A DNA stretch of 64,000 nt, from positions 434,001 to 498,000 of the forward strand of contig NZ_FTNY01000003.1 of NCBI RefSeq assembly GCF_900156575.1, read 5' to 3'. The notes beneath the pieces were generated by a model, which did not search any database, had not been told where the DNA came from, and was given only the letters and a program-made list of their open reading frames with translations. The stretch's first letter is position 1. Each line of letters begins with the position of its first letter. The DNA is from Chryseobacterium shigense (lineage in GTDB: Bacteria > Bacteroidota > Bacteroidia > Flavobacteriales > Weeksellaceae). A program made the position numbers and the translations under genes. Below, in pieces: positions 1 to 7,839 of this stretch.

Positions 1-468
1 TTCAATGGGGAAGAAAAAGGAATGCTTGGTTCAAGGGCTATTTCTACAGATGCCAGTTTAGATAAGGTATATCATAATATGACGGCACTTTTCAATTTCG
101 AAATGGTAGCGACAGAATCTCAGTTCGGAAAGAATGCCCTTTTTATGACCGGTGATGAGTTTTCTGATTTTGATGAACTTTTCAATAAATATGCAGCGAA
201 TGGTCTAAAGATAAATCCTGATCCTTATGCAGCACAAAAATTATTTTACAGATCAGATAATGTAAGTTTTGTGAAGAAAAAGATCATCGCTCACTCATTT
301 TCTACCGTTGATATGACAAAAGCCTCTCATTACCATAATGAAAGTGATGATGTAAGTGTTGTGGATTTTGATAATTTAACGGGAATCATCAATAATGTTG
401 GAAAAACTCTTGAAAAATTAAATCCTCAGAATTTTGCTCCGAAATACAATGACAAAGTAAAATTTTAA
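1..468 (+). CDS. M28 family metallopeptidase, C-terminal part
   Basis: The reading frame is open from base 1, so the gene starts outside the window and only its last 155 codons are here. The first residues are FNGEEKGMLGS. This resembles the E-E-x-G-(L/M)-x-G-S segment of M28 zinc aminopeptidases, where the paired glutamates include the catalytic base and a metal ligand. Further on, FEMVATESQ and the SDFDELFNKYA stretch fit the second half of a PA-less M28 catalytic domain. The C-terminal end has no T9SS sorting domain. By family it should be an exported or periplasmic aminopeptidase, but the signal peptide and the first metal ligands are not visible. A strong terminator follows the stop. Confidence 0.8.
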   Translation, partial: FNGEEKGMLGSRAISTDASLDKVYHNMTALFNFEMVATESQFGKNALFMTGDEFSDFDELFNKYAANGLKINPDPYAAQKLFYRSDNVSFVKKKIIAHSFSTVDMTKASHYHNESDDVSVVDFDNLTGIINNVGKTLEKLNPQNFAPKYNDKVKF

Positions 469-482
469 ATCATTGTCATCAT

Positions 483-510
483 AAAAAACCGCCGAAATGG
501 CGGTTTTTTT
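483..510 (+). terminator. Rho-independent terminator after the M28 peptidase gene
   Basis: The arms AACCGCC and GGCGGTT enclose a 5-base loop. An A run lies upstream and a T run follows to about 510. The hairpin starts 14 bases after the peptidase stop. Confidence 0.85.
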
Positions 511-631
511 CATCCGTATCCTATTTTTAACTCTAAAAAACCAAACAGGCATTTGTAACAAAACCATTCAAATTGGAACATATTAATTAAAGTAAAACAG
601 GATTAAGAACGTCTATTCCTTTAATTTTACG

Positions 632-639
632 TAATTTTG
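632..639 (+). promoter_or_regulatory. Candidate -7 promoter element for the ABC exporter
   Basis: TAATTTTG matches the Bacteroidota TAnnTTTG element and ends 20 bases before the ATG at 659. No clear -33 TTG was found 17-23 bases upstream, so the call rests on the -7 box and its position. Confidence 0.45.
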
Positions 640-658
640 CTATCCAATTTTTCATTGA

Positions 659-2491
659 ATGAAACCATTACAAAGAATACTTTATTTCGCGAAACCGCAC
701 CAAAAATATCTTTTTGGAAGTATGTTTTTCAACATACTCTACTCCCTACTCAATATCCTGTCTGTAGGAACCATGCTGCCTATTTTGGGGCTGATGTTCG
801 GGACTATTGAAAAACAGGGAAGAGAGCCGATATGGAACGGGGAGCTTGGCACCTATTTTAATTATATAAAAGATAAGGCGTACTATTTTGTACAGATACA
901 AATTGATCAGCACGGTGCCGTTCAGGTGCTTGCCGTACTATGTGCTATCACAGGGGTTTCATTTTTATTACGAAATATTTTCAGGTATATCGGGTCTTTT
1001 TTATTGGTGAATTACCGTGTGGGGATTACCAAAGATCTGCGTACTGCGATGTACAATAAATTTCTTCAGCTTCCGGTTTCTTTTTTTACGGAACAGAGAA
1101 AGGGAGATATGATGTCCAGAATTTCCAATGACATCGGAGGTGTAGAAGGAGGAATTATGGGGGTATTGGTAGATATTATCAATGCTCCGTTCATGATTAT
1201 TTCTTCATTGATCGCCTTATTTTTATTATCTCCTCAGCTAACCCTTTTTTCACTGGTCGTTTTTCCTGTTATGGGATTGCTGATCTCATGGACGGGCAAA
1301 AGCTTGAAAAAACAAGCTCATTATGCTCAGGCTGAACTTGGAAATCTTTTTTCACTGGTAGACGAAACTTTAAAATCGTCTAAAGTGATCAAGATCTTTA
1401 ATGCAGATAAGATTCTTAAAAACAGGTTTAACGAAACAACCACCAACTGGCAGAATTTTGCGATAGATATGAGCAGAAAAAGAGAATTAGCCTCTCCTAT
1501 GAGCGAATTCCTTGGTTCTATCACGATCCTTATCATCACCTGGTATGCCGGAACACAAATCCTAGAAGATCAGACCATGAAACCACAGGCTTTCCTTGTT
1601 TTCATCGGGATGTTTTTCCAGATTCTTGATCCTGCTAAAAAACTTTCCAGTGCCATCTCTTCTATTCAGGGAGGTATGGCAAGTTTAGAAAGAGTAGCGG
1701 AAGTTCTTGACTATGATTTAAAAGTAGAAGAAATTGCAGAGCCGGTTTCTATCTCTACATTGAAAAACCAGATTGAATTCAAAAACATTGGATTCTATTA
1801 TGATAAAGACAATGTTATCCTTAAAAATTTCTCACTGATCATTCCGAAAGGAAAGACCATCGCTCTTGTAGGACAGAGTGGAAGTGGAAAAACCACTATC
1901 GCCAACCTTTTAGCAAGGTTCTATGATGTGAATGAGGGACAAATTTTAATCGATGGCGTAGATATCAAACATTTAAAACTGAAAGAATACCGCCAGCTTC
2001 TGGGAATGGTAACGCAGGAATCTGTTTTATTCAATGATTCTGTGTATAATAATATCCTGATGGGTAAGCCTGAGGCAACCAAAGAAGAAGTGGTGGAAGC
2101 ATCAAAAATTGCCAACGCTGATTCTTTCATTTCCAGTCTTCCCGATGGTTATGACTCTAATATTGGTGATGACGGAAATAAACTTTCCGGAGGTCAGAAG
2201 CAGAGAGTTTCTATCGCCAGAGCCGTATTGAAAAATCCGCCGGTTATGATCCTGGATGAAGCTACTTCTGCCCTGGATACCGAGTCTGAAAGATTTGTTC
2301 AGGATGCTTTGGATAAAATGATGGAAAACAGAACATCTCTTGTTATTGCCCACAGATTGTCAACCATACAGAAAGCAGACTGGATTGTGGTCATGGAGAA
2401 AGGAATTGTAGTGGAACAAGGAACACACCACGACCTGATCGCTAAAAAAGGAATGTACCACAAACTCGTGGAACTTCAGAACTTTGACTAA
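659..2491 (+). CDS. MsbA-like ABC exporter (fused permease and ATPase)
   Basis: This 610-residue half-transporter has an N-terminal type I exporter membrane domain (about residues 15-330, six hydrophobic segments) and a C-terminal ATPase. The ATPase shows Walker A GQSGSGKTT near residue 404, the signature LSGGQKQR near 508, Walker B VMILDEATSALD right after it, and the H-loop in IAHRLST near 562. Homodimers of this type flip lipids or export drugs and lipid-linked molecules across the inner membrane. The resemblance is to the MsbA/lipid A exporter class, but the substrate cannot be read from sequence. It is followed after 26 bases by a DUF1801 gene on the same strand. Confidence 0.9.
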   Translation: MKPLQRILYFAKPHQKYLFGSMFFNILYSLLNILSVGTMLPILGLMFGTIEKQGREPIWNGELGTYFNYIKDKAYYFVQIQIDQHGAVQVLAVLCAITGVSFLLRNIFRYIGSFLLVNYRVGITKDLRTAMYNKFLQLPVSFFTEQRKGDMMSRISNDIGGVEGGIMGVLVDIINAPFMIISSLIALFLLSPQLTLFSLVVFPVMGLLISWTGKSLKKQAHYAQAELGNLFSLVDETLKSSKVIKIFNADKILKNRFNETTTNWQNFAIDMSRKRELASPMSEFLGSITILIITWYAGTQILEDQTMKPQAFLVFIGMFFQILDPAKKLSSAISSIQGGMASLERVAEVLDYDLKVEEIAEPVSISTLKNQIEFKNIGFYYDKDNVILKNFSLIIPKGKTIALVGQSGSGKTTIANLLARFYDVNEGQILIDGVDIKHLKLKEYRQLLGMVTQESVLFNDSVYNNILMGKPEATKEEVVEASKIANADSFISSLPDGYDSNIGDDGNKLSGGQKQRVSIARAVLKNPPVMILDEATSALDTESERFVQDALDKMMENRTSLVIAHRLSTIQKADWIVVMEKGIVVEQGTHHDLIAKKGMYHKLVELQNFD

Positions 2492-2517
2492 TCATTTGAT
2501 GAATTAAATTCAATTCA

Positions 2518-2865
2518 ATGAATCCTATACAAGAGTACTTCTACAGAATCGACGAGCCTGAAAGAAGTACTCTTTTGTTTTTACGCCAAAAGATTCTGGA
2601 ATCTGATACGAAGCACATTACTGAAACATTAAGTTTCGGACTCCCTTTCTTTAAGTATAAAAAGAAAATGTTGTGTTACCTCTATTACAGCAAAAAGTAC
2701 AAACAGCATTATGTAAGTTTTTATCATGGAGACAGGCTTGAGCATCCTTTGCTGATCCAGGACGGGAGAAAGAAGTTTAAAATACTTTTGATCGACATGG
2801 AAGAAGATCTCCCCGTAGACCTTATCATAAACCTTACAGAAGAAGTAAAGAAGTATATAAAATAA
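2518..2865 (+). CDS. DUF1801 domain protein
   Basis: A 115-residue cytoplasmic protein without a signal peptide or membrane segment. The layout of an N-terminal helix (residues 1-25), the middle segment LSFGLPFFKYKKKMLCYLYY (33-52) and then GDRLEHP fits the DUF1801/YdhG-like family, a small alpha/beta fold of unknown function. The gene lies 26 bases downstream of the ABC exporter and may be co-transcribed with it. The next gene converges from the other strand. The family call is fairly secure. No function is proposed. Confidence 0.75.
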   Translation: MNPIQEYFYRIDEPERSTLLFLRQKILESDTKHITETLSFGLPFFKYKKKMLCYLYYSKKYKQHYVSFYHGDRLEHPLLIQDGRKKFKILLIDMEEDLPVDLIINLTEEVKKYIK

Positions 2866-2867
2866 AA

Positions 2868-2894
2868 CTGCGGCATGTTATTTACCATGCCGCA
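2868..2894. terminator. Bidirectional terminator hairpin between convergent genes
   Basis: A perfect 10-bp stem, CTGCGGCATG with CATGCCGCAG, encloses a 7-base loop. The U-rich tail is on the minus-strand side, so it mainly serves the gene ending at 2919. It also lies right after the DUF1801 stop. Confidence 0.8.
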
Positions 2895-2918
2895 GTCATC
2901 TTTAAAAACTATTTTCCA

Positions 2919-4721
2919 TTATTGGGTGTTAATTCCGCTGAATTCTGCCTGTTTAACGGCCCACGCAATTGTATTCGCAAATAGTATAGAATTCTGTACC
3001 TGCATTCCTCCTGTAGCATACCCGTTTCCGGCATATCCGTATGCTGCTTTCTGCACCGGAAAATATCCTCCTGAACTTGGGGCTACGAAAGGCTCGATGG
3101 TGTTGCTTGAATAAGGATTTCCATTTGCATTTTCATTACTTAAGAAACCTCCGTCTCCAAACCATACAAAGTTAAGGCTGCTACTTCTCAATCCGGAAAT
3201 CCCTGTTCTTGCCGTAGTGCTGTTAATAGGCTGCGCATAACTGTAAGGGATAAATCCGCTTGTAAGACCTGAAATATTGACAGTAGTAGAAGCATCCTCC
3301 CCCCAATTCTTCCCTCTTACATCTCCAAAAGGACCATTTAAAACCGGATCATCTGTGTTGACAAGAGCATATACCGATCCTGCCCCTCCTCCATAAGACG
3401 ATGAAATGGTAGGATCTGAAAATATTCCTCTGAATAAGTTCTGTGCAGTTCCTGTATCATCAGTCAAAGCAATGACGATCCCTTTTTTATTCAGGTATGA
3501 TGCAATATATCCGGCGTCGGTAGCATTCGGTGTATAACTATATCCGATGATCACTATATCCGGCTTATTGTTCAGAGCTGCCTGAAGTGCTGCTGAAGAT
3601 GGAGAGTTTCCTAAAGATATATGGGTAAAACCTTCATATTTTACGATGCTTGAAGCGGCAGTTCCAAAATTGGTAGGAGAATCCATCAGACTTCTTGAAG
3701 GTCCTGTAAAGGCACTGTATCCGTACGCTGTTTCCAGACCTATGTGAAGAACGGTCTTCTTGGGAATCACCACAATAACGTTTACGTTACATGTTGTCGA
3801 CACGCCTCCCTGGCTGTCAGAAGTGATGGTGATTGTTTTTACTGTTGTAGACGATGGTGTTCCTGTTCCACTTAAAGTAACATTCTGGCTTCCTGTCGCA
3901 GTAAATGTTCCTGAACCTCTGAATGAAATTCCATCTACAGTATTGGTCGTAATGGTATAACTTCCCAGTGTAGACACATTGACCGGCAATGTAATCGTGT
4001 TGGAAGAATTAAGGGCTGTTCCTACTTTGTATACGCCATTAACGGTAGCACTTCCACAGCTCATGGTATAGGTCCCGGCAGGGCTGAGAACATTTATAGA
4101 GACTGCAGGTGTACAGGTCACATCAGTTCCGTTAGCCGTCAGTGACACATCATCGGTCTGAATATTCAGAGGAGTTCCCTGTCCTGCAATTTGAATGGTT
4201 TGTACTCCTGTATTGAGAAAAGTGCCTGTTCCATAGAAGCTATAGCCGTTTGGAGTCGTCCCGGAGATGGTATAATTTCCAGCTTTAGTTACATTGACAG
4301 CCATACTCAGGTAGTTTGAAGTGGTTAATTCCCTTCCTTTGACATAAGTTCCCATCGCTTTGGTATTGGAACAGTCAACGGTGAACAATGCTTTTCCCAA
4401 CTGTCCGCAGACACTTTTCCATTCATCGTCAGCAAAACTCCAGTAGTTAAAGCAGTCTTCTGTAGTATTGTAAATGGTAAGACCATCGTCCTTAGGCTTA
4501 TTAATAACGATGGCGTCTCTCTGGCTTTCAGTGAGGCGAGGAATGAGCACTCCTTTATTGTTACCTCCTGAGACCACATCTAAAACAGAATTGGCATTGG
4601 GTGAAGAAGTATTGATCCCTACTGCACCATTATTAGTCTGAGAATAGAATTGTCCAAAAACTAAAAGCAGAGCCAGAAGCAAAACTTTGAGTTTTGACGT
4701 TGTAGAATTTGTTTTCATCAT
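2919..4721 (-). CDS. Secreted beta-repeat protein with a C-terminal amidotransferase/ThuA-like domain
   Basis: The frame opens at 4757, but the start at 4721 (MMKTNS...) gives a clean signal peptide ending near FGQFYSQ. After it comes the module GAVGINTSSPNANSVLDVV, often seen at the N-terminus of secreted Bacteroidota surface proteins. Then come two related beta-rich repeats of about 95 residues, which contain the parallel stretches NYTISGTTPNGYSFYGTGTF and SYTITTNTVDGISFRGSGTF. The last 270 residues, from KKTVLHIG, look like a Rossmann-type domain (PDIVIIGYSY, GIVIALTDDTG) like ThuA or class I amidotransferase folds. No T9SS C-terminal domain is visible. Function unknown. Its promoter shares a motif with the HTH gene pair at 4959-5692. 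Confidence 0.7.
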   Translation of the reverse strand: MMKTNSTTSKLKVLLLALLLVFGQFYSQTNNGAVGINTSSPNANSVLDVVSGGNNKGVLIPRLTESQRDAIVINKPKDDGLTIYNTTEDCFNYWSFADDEWKSVCGQLGKALFTVDCSNTKAMGTYVKGRELTTSNYLSMAVNVTKAGNYTISGTTPNGYSFYGTGTFLNTGVQTIQIAGQGTPLNIQTDDVSLTANGTDVTCTPAVSINVLSPAGTYTMSCGSATVNGVYKVGTALNSSNTITLPVNVSTLGSYTITTNTVDGISFRGSGTFTATGSQNVTLSGTGTPSSTTVKTITITSDSQGGVSTTCNVNVIVVIPKKTVLHIGLETAYGYSAFTGPSRSLMDSPTNFGTAASSIVKYEGFTHISLGNSPSSAALQAALNNKPDIVIIGYSYTPNATDAGYIASYLNKKGIVIALTDDTGTAQNLFRGIFSDPTISSSYGGGAGSVYALVNTDDPVLNGPFGDVRGKNWGEDASTTVNISGLTSGFIPYSYAQPINSTTARTGISGLRSSSLNFVWFGDGGFLSNENANGNPYSSNTIEPFVAPSSGGYFPVQKAAYGYAGNGYATGGMQVQNSILFANTIAWAVKQAEFSGINTQ

Positions 4722-4773
4722 TTTCGAAATAATTATGTTTTTGTTATGTTTTATCATGACTTTTTAGTCACCG

Positions 4774-4781
4774 CAAAATTA
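4774..4781 (-). promoter_or_regulatory. -7 promoter element of the secreted repeat protein gene
   Basis: On the minus strand this reads TAATTTTG (TAnnTTTG). It predicts a transcript start near 4767 and a leader of about 46 bases to the ATG at 4721. No -33 TTG lies at normal spacing, as expected for a promoter that needs an activator. Confidence 0.55.
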
Positions 4782-4812
4782 CCATACAAAACTATTTTCT
4801 CCCTAAAAAAAC

Positions 4813-4838
4813 ACTACGCAATACTACGCGCGCGTAGT
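4813..4838. promoter_or_regulatory. Candidate operator: direct repeat plus 16-bp palindrome
   Basis: The site reads ACTACGCA, AT, then the perfect palindrome ACTACGCGCGCGTAGT (4823-4838). Its subsequence 4815-4829, TACGCAATACTACGC, recurs with one change at 5741-5755. In both places the motif begins exactly 34 bases beyond the outer edge of the -7 box. It lies upstream of the secreted repeat protein gene and is probably a binding site for a local HTH regulator. Confidence 0.6.
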
Positions 4839-4958
4839 AAAACTCACAATATATCAGCACTTTAAAAAAAATACAGCCTAAAAAACCGGAAATATCCCAC
4901 AATCTATTTCCCAGCTTCAAAATGAAGAAAGGATGTCAAAAAAAGCCCGCAAAAAAAA

Positions 4959-5276
4959 TTATAACTTGAAAAAACACTTCCATCTTGCAATGGTATTTCT
5001 ACTTATCTTGAAATGGCTGCCCGTTTCCGTATTGGTCAGCCTGTTTTTTCTCTGGTATTCAAGAATGTCACGAATTGATCGTTCATCGTAGGAACGGAGT
5101 CTTTGGCTTTTAGACAAAACGGTATTTTCCGGCTGGCCAAAGACGAGTATATTAAATTTTAAAACATCAACTGCCGTATGCAGAGTATTCAGCTTACTCC
5201 GAATGACAGGATTATTTATTTTATCAGGAAATTTTTCATTGATGATATCGGTATAAATCAGTTTGAAATCCGGCAT
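4959..5276 (-). CDS. Small HTH protein (transposase-like, partner of the 137-residue HTH protein)
   Basis: A 105-residue cytoplasmic protein. The C-terminal segment SYDERSIRDILEYQRKNRLT, followed by GSHFKISRNTIARWK, is a helix-turn-helix of the kind found in transposase DNA-binding domains. No DDE catalytic domain is present. It starts 2 bases after the stop of the 137-residue HTH protein, so the two are almost certainly translated from one mRNA. Such proteins are often annotated as transposases, but no terminal inverted repeats or catalytic residues support mobility here. A role as a DNA-binding regulator is inferred. Confidence 0.6.
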   Translation of the reverse strand: MPDFKLIYTDIINEKFPDKINNPVIRSKLNTLHTAVDVLKFNILVFGQPENTVLSKSQRLRSYDERSIRDILEYQRKNRLTNTETGSHFKISRNTIARWKCFFKL

Positions 5277-5278
5277 AT

Positions 5279-5692
5279 CTATACTTTCTTAATCCATTTA
5301 TACAGGGTTGTTTTAGGAATCTTATATCTTATGATCACTTCGGAGACCGTCATTTGACGGGTAATAATCTTATCGATAATAAACTCTTTAACTTCCTCGG
5401 TGTAAATACTTTTCCTGAATTCAAGCTGAGAATTCTTTATTTTAACGGTGTTGTTGGTTTTGGATGGAGGTGCGTACAAAATAAGATGACCCGTGTAAAT
5501 TCTGAAAAAATCATAGCGCAGAAGTTTGCTCCACCGCAGTAAATAGTGGGTATCCATGTATTCAAGCTCATACATAGCATCTATTTCATTTTCGGAACAG
5601 TTTAAAAAGTTCATGATTCTTTCAGCAGGTATCCTGAGCTCTTCTACTTTTGCTTTCACTAAACTTCCGATATGTATTTCTTTTAAATTCAT
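5279..5692 (-). CDS. Small HTH DNA-binding protein
   Basis: A 137-residue protein with two apparent DNA-binding modules. An N-terminal all-helical region (LRIPAERIMNFLNCSENEID, residues about 19-38) resembles an XRE-like helix set. A C-terminal HTH (MTVSEVIIRYKIPKTTLYKW, near 114-133) resembles transposase/IS3 OrfA-type recognition helices. It is the first gene of a two-gene unit with 4959-5276. Its promoter at 5700-5707 abuts the ATG, so its mRNA may be nearly leaderless. The site at 5741-5764 lies upstream, so autoregulation is plausible. I do not recognise a characterised homologue. Confidence 0.6.
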   Translation of the reverse strand: MNLKEIHIGSLVKAKVEELRIPAERIMNFLNCSENEIDAMYELEYMDTHYLLRWSKLLRYDFFRIYTGHLILYAPPSKTNNTVKIKNSQLEFRKSIYTEEVKEFIIDKIITRQMTVSEVIIRYKIPKTTLYKWIKKV

Positions 5693-5699
5693 ACAATCG

Positions 5700-5707
5700 C
5701 AAAAATA
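5700..5707 (-). promoter_or_regulatory. -7 promoter element of the HTH pair
   Basis: The minus strand reads TATTTTTG (TAnnTTTG). Only 7 bases separate it from the ATG at 5692, so the transcript should start at or next to the start codon. There is no -33 TTG at the usual distance. Confidence 0.5.
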
Positions 5708-5740
5708 GCAACAACATCAGAAAATTAATGTACGTCCTTA

Positions 5741-5764
5741 TACGTAATACTACGCACTTGCGTA
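5741..5764. promoter_or_regulatory. Candidate operator upstream of the HTH pair
   Basis: TACGTAATACTACGC (5741-5755) differs from the 4815-4829 motif at one position. It is followed by an inverted half-site: TACGCA, CT, TGCGTA (5751-5764). It begins 34 bases from the outer edge of the -7 box, identical to the spacing upstream of the secreted repeat protein gene. Confidence 0.6.
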
Positions 5765-5769
5765 AATAT

Positions 5770-6762
5770 TTAGATTCTAAGGATGAAACTGTTAATATTT
5801 GTATCAGAAGGAATATTTAGCTTCTTCCGGATTCTGTATTTTTTACTTTCAACGGCTCTTATACTGCTCTTTGTACACTGGGCTATTTTTTTAGTATCAA
5901 AATCAATTTTCATCAGGGCACAGAGGTACAGTTCTGAATCGATAAGATTGGGATTATTGGCTACTATTGCCGGAATAAAATGTGGAAAAAAAAACTGAAA
6001 TTTGTCAAAAAACAGCGGAGAATTGGTTTCAGCAAGATGATAGATTTCGCTAATGTTTTCCTCTGTAAGATCATTGATGAGCATCTGTTGCTTGAGGAGT
6101 TCAGTATTGGTTTTCTGAAGATCCTCTATGGTAGAATCCTTCACTCTGGTATCTTCAATAAGTCCGTAAATCAGATCATCTTTCTGGGTGACAAATGAAA
6201 TATCAATCACAAATGATATAATGGAAAACAATATGTTGAGAAGTCTCACAGTCGTAAAGTCTTCCTGCCGGAAAAATTTGCTTTTAGGTATAAAATCGAA
6301 ATCAAAATATAAACAGGCTACAAAGTTGATGCTGATTACCAAAGCCAGAAAAAGAATTAAATAAAAATCTTCTTTATAATTGAAAAAGAAAGGAATCGCA
6401 AAGAGAAGAGAAAAATAAAAATATTCCACCCCGGCATTCTTATACGTATAGATGTGAAAAAAACTTACAATAAATATTAACAGCACAAAAACAAAGATAA
6501 CACTTGATTTAAGTGCACTTTTGAAGCGGTTGGTCTTTCCTTTAACCGCCATGAGGTATAGCCAGAAAAGAGTAATAATAGTGAGAAATGTTGAGATTAA
6601 CGCGTCCCCGAAAAAGATCACGATAAATACCGAGTAAAATAAGAATAATAGAAAAAGAAAGAGAAGATATTTATTGATAAGGTTCAGATAATTGCGTTCG
6701 TCCTTATCGTGCATTTTTTCTGCCTCATCACCTATTATTTTAAAGAAAAATTTAAAAATCAT
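5770..6762 (-). CDS. Membrane protein with C-terminal LuxR-like HTH
   Basis: A 330-residue protein. Residues about 28-190 hold five or six hydrophobic segments (for example YLLFLFLLFLFYSVFIVIFF and VIFVFVLLIFIVSFF). A cytoplasmic coiled-coil-like linker follows (DSTIEDLQKTNTELLKQQML). The C-terminal domain is of the LuxR/GerE type: LYLCALMKIDFDTKKIAQCT, then RAVESKKYRIRKKLNIPSDT. The architecture suggests a one-component, membrane-anchored transcription factor that senses a membrane or envelope signal. It lies 77 bases upstream of the HTH pair on the same strand, so it may control the shared promoter motif. That link is inference. Confidence 0.65.
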   Translation of the reverse strand: MIFKFFFKIIGDEAEKMHDKDERNYLNLINKYLLFLFLLFLFYSVFIVIFFGDALISTFLTIITLFWLYLMAVKGKTNRFKSALKSSVIFVFVLLIFIVSFFHIYTYKNAGVEYFYFSLLFAIPFFFNYKEDFYLILFLALVISINFVACLYFDFDFIPKSKFFRQEDFTTVRLLNILFSIISFVIDISFVTQKDDLIYGLIEDTRVKDSTIEDLQKTNTELLKQQMLINDLTEENISEIYHLAETNSPLFFDKFQFFFPHFIPAIVANNPNLIDSELYLCALMKIDFDTKKIAQCTKSSIRAVESKKYRIRKKLNIPSDTNINSFILRI

Positions 6763-7181
6763 CGTATCCTGTTTTATGTTTTTTTAAGATAATGCCCAGG
6801 TTGCTTTTTGTACAATCGGGATCTTCTGACTCATATTAATGTACATCAGATTAAACAGAAGGGGCAGAACATGGGAATTTGTCTGCTATCCTTTGCGGAT
6901 GAGGATCGTGAAGAGGTGTGTTTTTTTTGATAAGATATTAAGCCGGTCTACGGTCTAATAAATTCGTATAATTTTTCAGCATATTTACAAAAAAAAATTA
7001 TGTCAACTATAAGGTCATCGTATTAATTAAAAAAATTACTATGCTTCGAATACAATAATAAAAACATACCTCCTGTTTACCATTATCCGACAATGATAAA
7101 AATAGTTCTTTTTTGAATTTTTTTAAACAAAAAAAGGAGAAAAATGAATTTCTCCTTTGCTTATTTCGATTATATTCTGAA
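6763..7181. other. Noncoding spacer, 419 bases
   Basis: AT-rich sequence between two minus-strand genes. It holds the psd terminator at its right end. The 10-mer ATTAATGTAC at 6835-6844 also occurs at 5724-5733 near the HTH-pair operator. I found no convincing ORF, TAnnTTTG box or RNA fold elsewhere in it. Confidence 0.5.
7125..7158 (-). terminator. Terminator of the LUD-cdsA-psd operon
   Basis: The stem AAAGGAGAAA with TTTCTCCTTT has a 6-base loop. On the minus strand it is followed by a run of Ts (complement of the A run at 7125-7135). It lies 24 bases beyond the psd stop. Confidence 0.8.
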
Positions 7182-7835
7182 TTAATCTTTCATTCTTGCG
7201 ATCACATCCAGACCTCCTTTTGTAATGTCCCCGATCTTACAGATGATTTCTGTATCCAACGGCAGGAAAACGTCCATTCTCGAGCCAAATTTAATAAATC
7301 CAAACTCATGGCCCGCTTTTGCCTGATCACCTTCATTACAATAGAAAACAATCCTTCTGGCTACATATCCTGCAATCTGTCTGAATACCACTTCATGATT
7401 GGTAGGGGTTTTAATCGCTACAGTGGTTCTCTCGTTTTCAGTAGATGATTTCTCATGCCATGCCACCAGATATTTACCCGGATGATATTTTTTATAGATC
7501 ACATCTCCGGAAACCGGATATCTGCAGATGTGAACATTCAGAGGTGACATGAAGATCGAAACCTGAATGGCTTTTCCTTTCAGAAATTCAGTTTCATCCA
7601 CTTCCTTGATCATTACTACTTTCCCGTCTACAGGAGCAATAACGTTTTCTCTGTGTTCCAAAATATCACGTAAAGGAACCCTGAAGAACCAAAACACTAA
7701 ACTGTAAATAACCAATAATGGCATAATGATCAGTAACGACCACATTTTAAGAAAATAAATAGCCAGCACACTGATGATGATAAACAGTATCGTTGCTACG
7801 GTAATCGTTCCTTTTGACTCCTTATGTAGTTTCAT
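7182..7835 (-). CDS. psd: Phosphatidylserine decarboxylase family protein
   Basis: A 217-residue enzyme of the short PSD class, which converts phosphatidylserine to phosphatidylethanolamine at the inner membrane. Two N-terminal membrane segments (about 10-50) precede the catalytic part. APVDG (Asp70), NVH (His102) and the self-cleavage site FGS (Gly184-Ser185) are all visible. Cleavage before Ser185 would create the pyruvoyl cofactor on the small C-terminal subunit. The cdsA stop lies 4 bases upstream of this ATG, so CDP-diacylglycerol synthesis and PE formation are encoded together. The operon terminator follows directly. Confidence 0.92.
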   Translation of the reverse strand: MKLHKESKGTITVATILFIIISVLAIYFLKMWSLLIIMPLLVIYSLVFWFFRVPLRDILEHRENVIAPVDGKVVMIKEVDETEFLKGKAIQVSIFMSPLNVHICRYPVSGDVIYKKYHPGKYLVAWHEKSSTENERTTVAIKTPTNHEVVFRQIAGYVARRIVFYCNEGDQAKAGHEFGFIKFGSRMDVFLPLDTEIICKIGDITKGGLDVIARMKD

Positions 7836-7839
7836 GAGA

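Noticed and set aside
4959..5692. HTH pair as an insertion sequence
   Set aside because: There is no DDE or other transposase domain, and no terminal inverted repeats or target duplications were seen at the edges.
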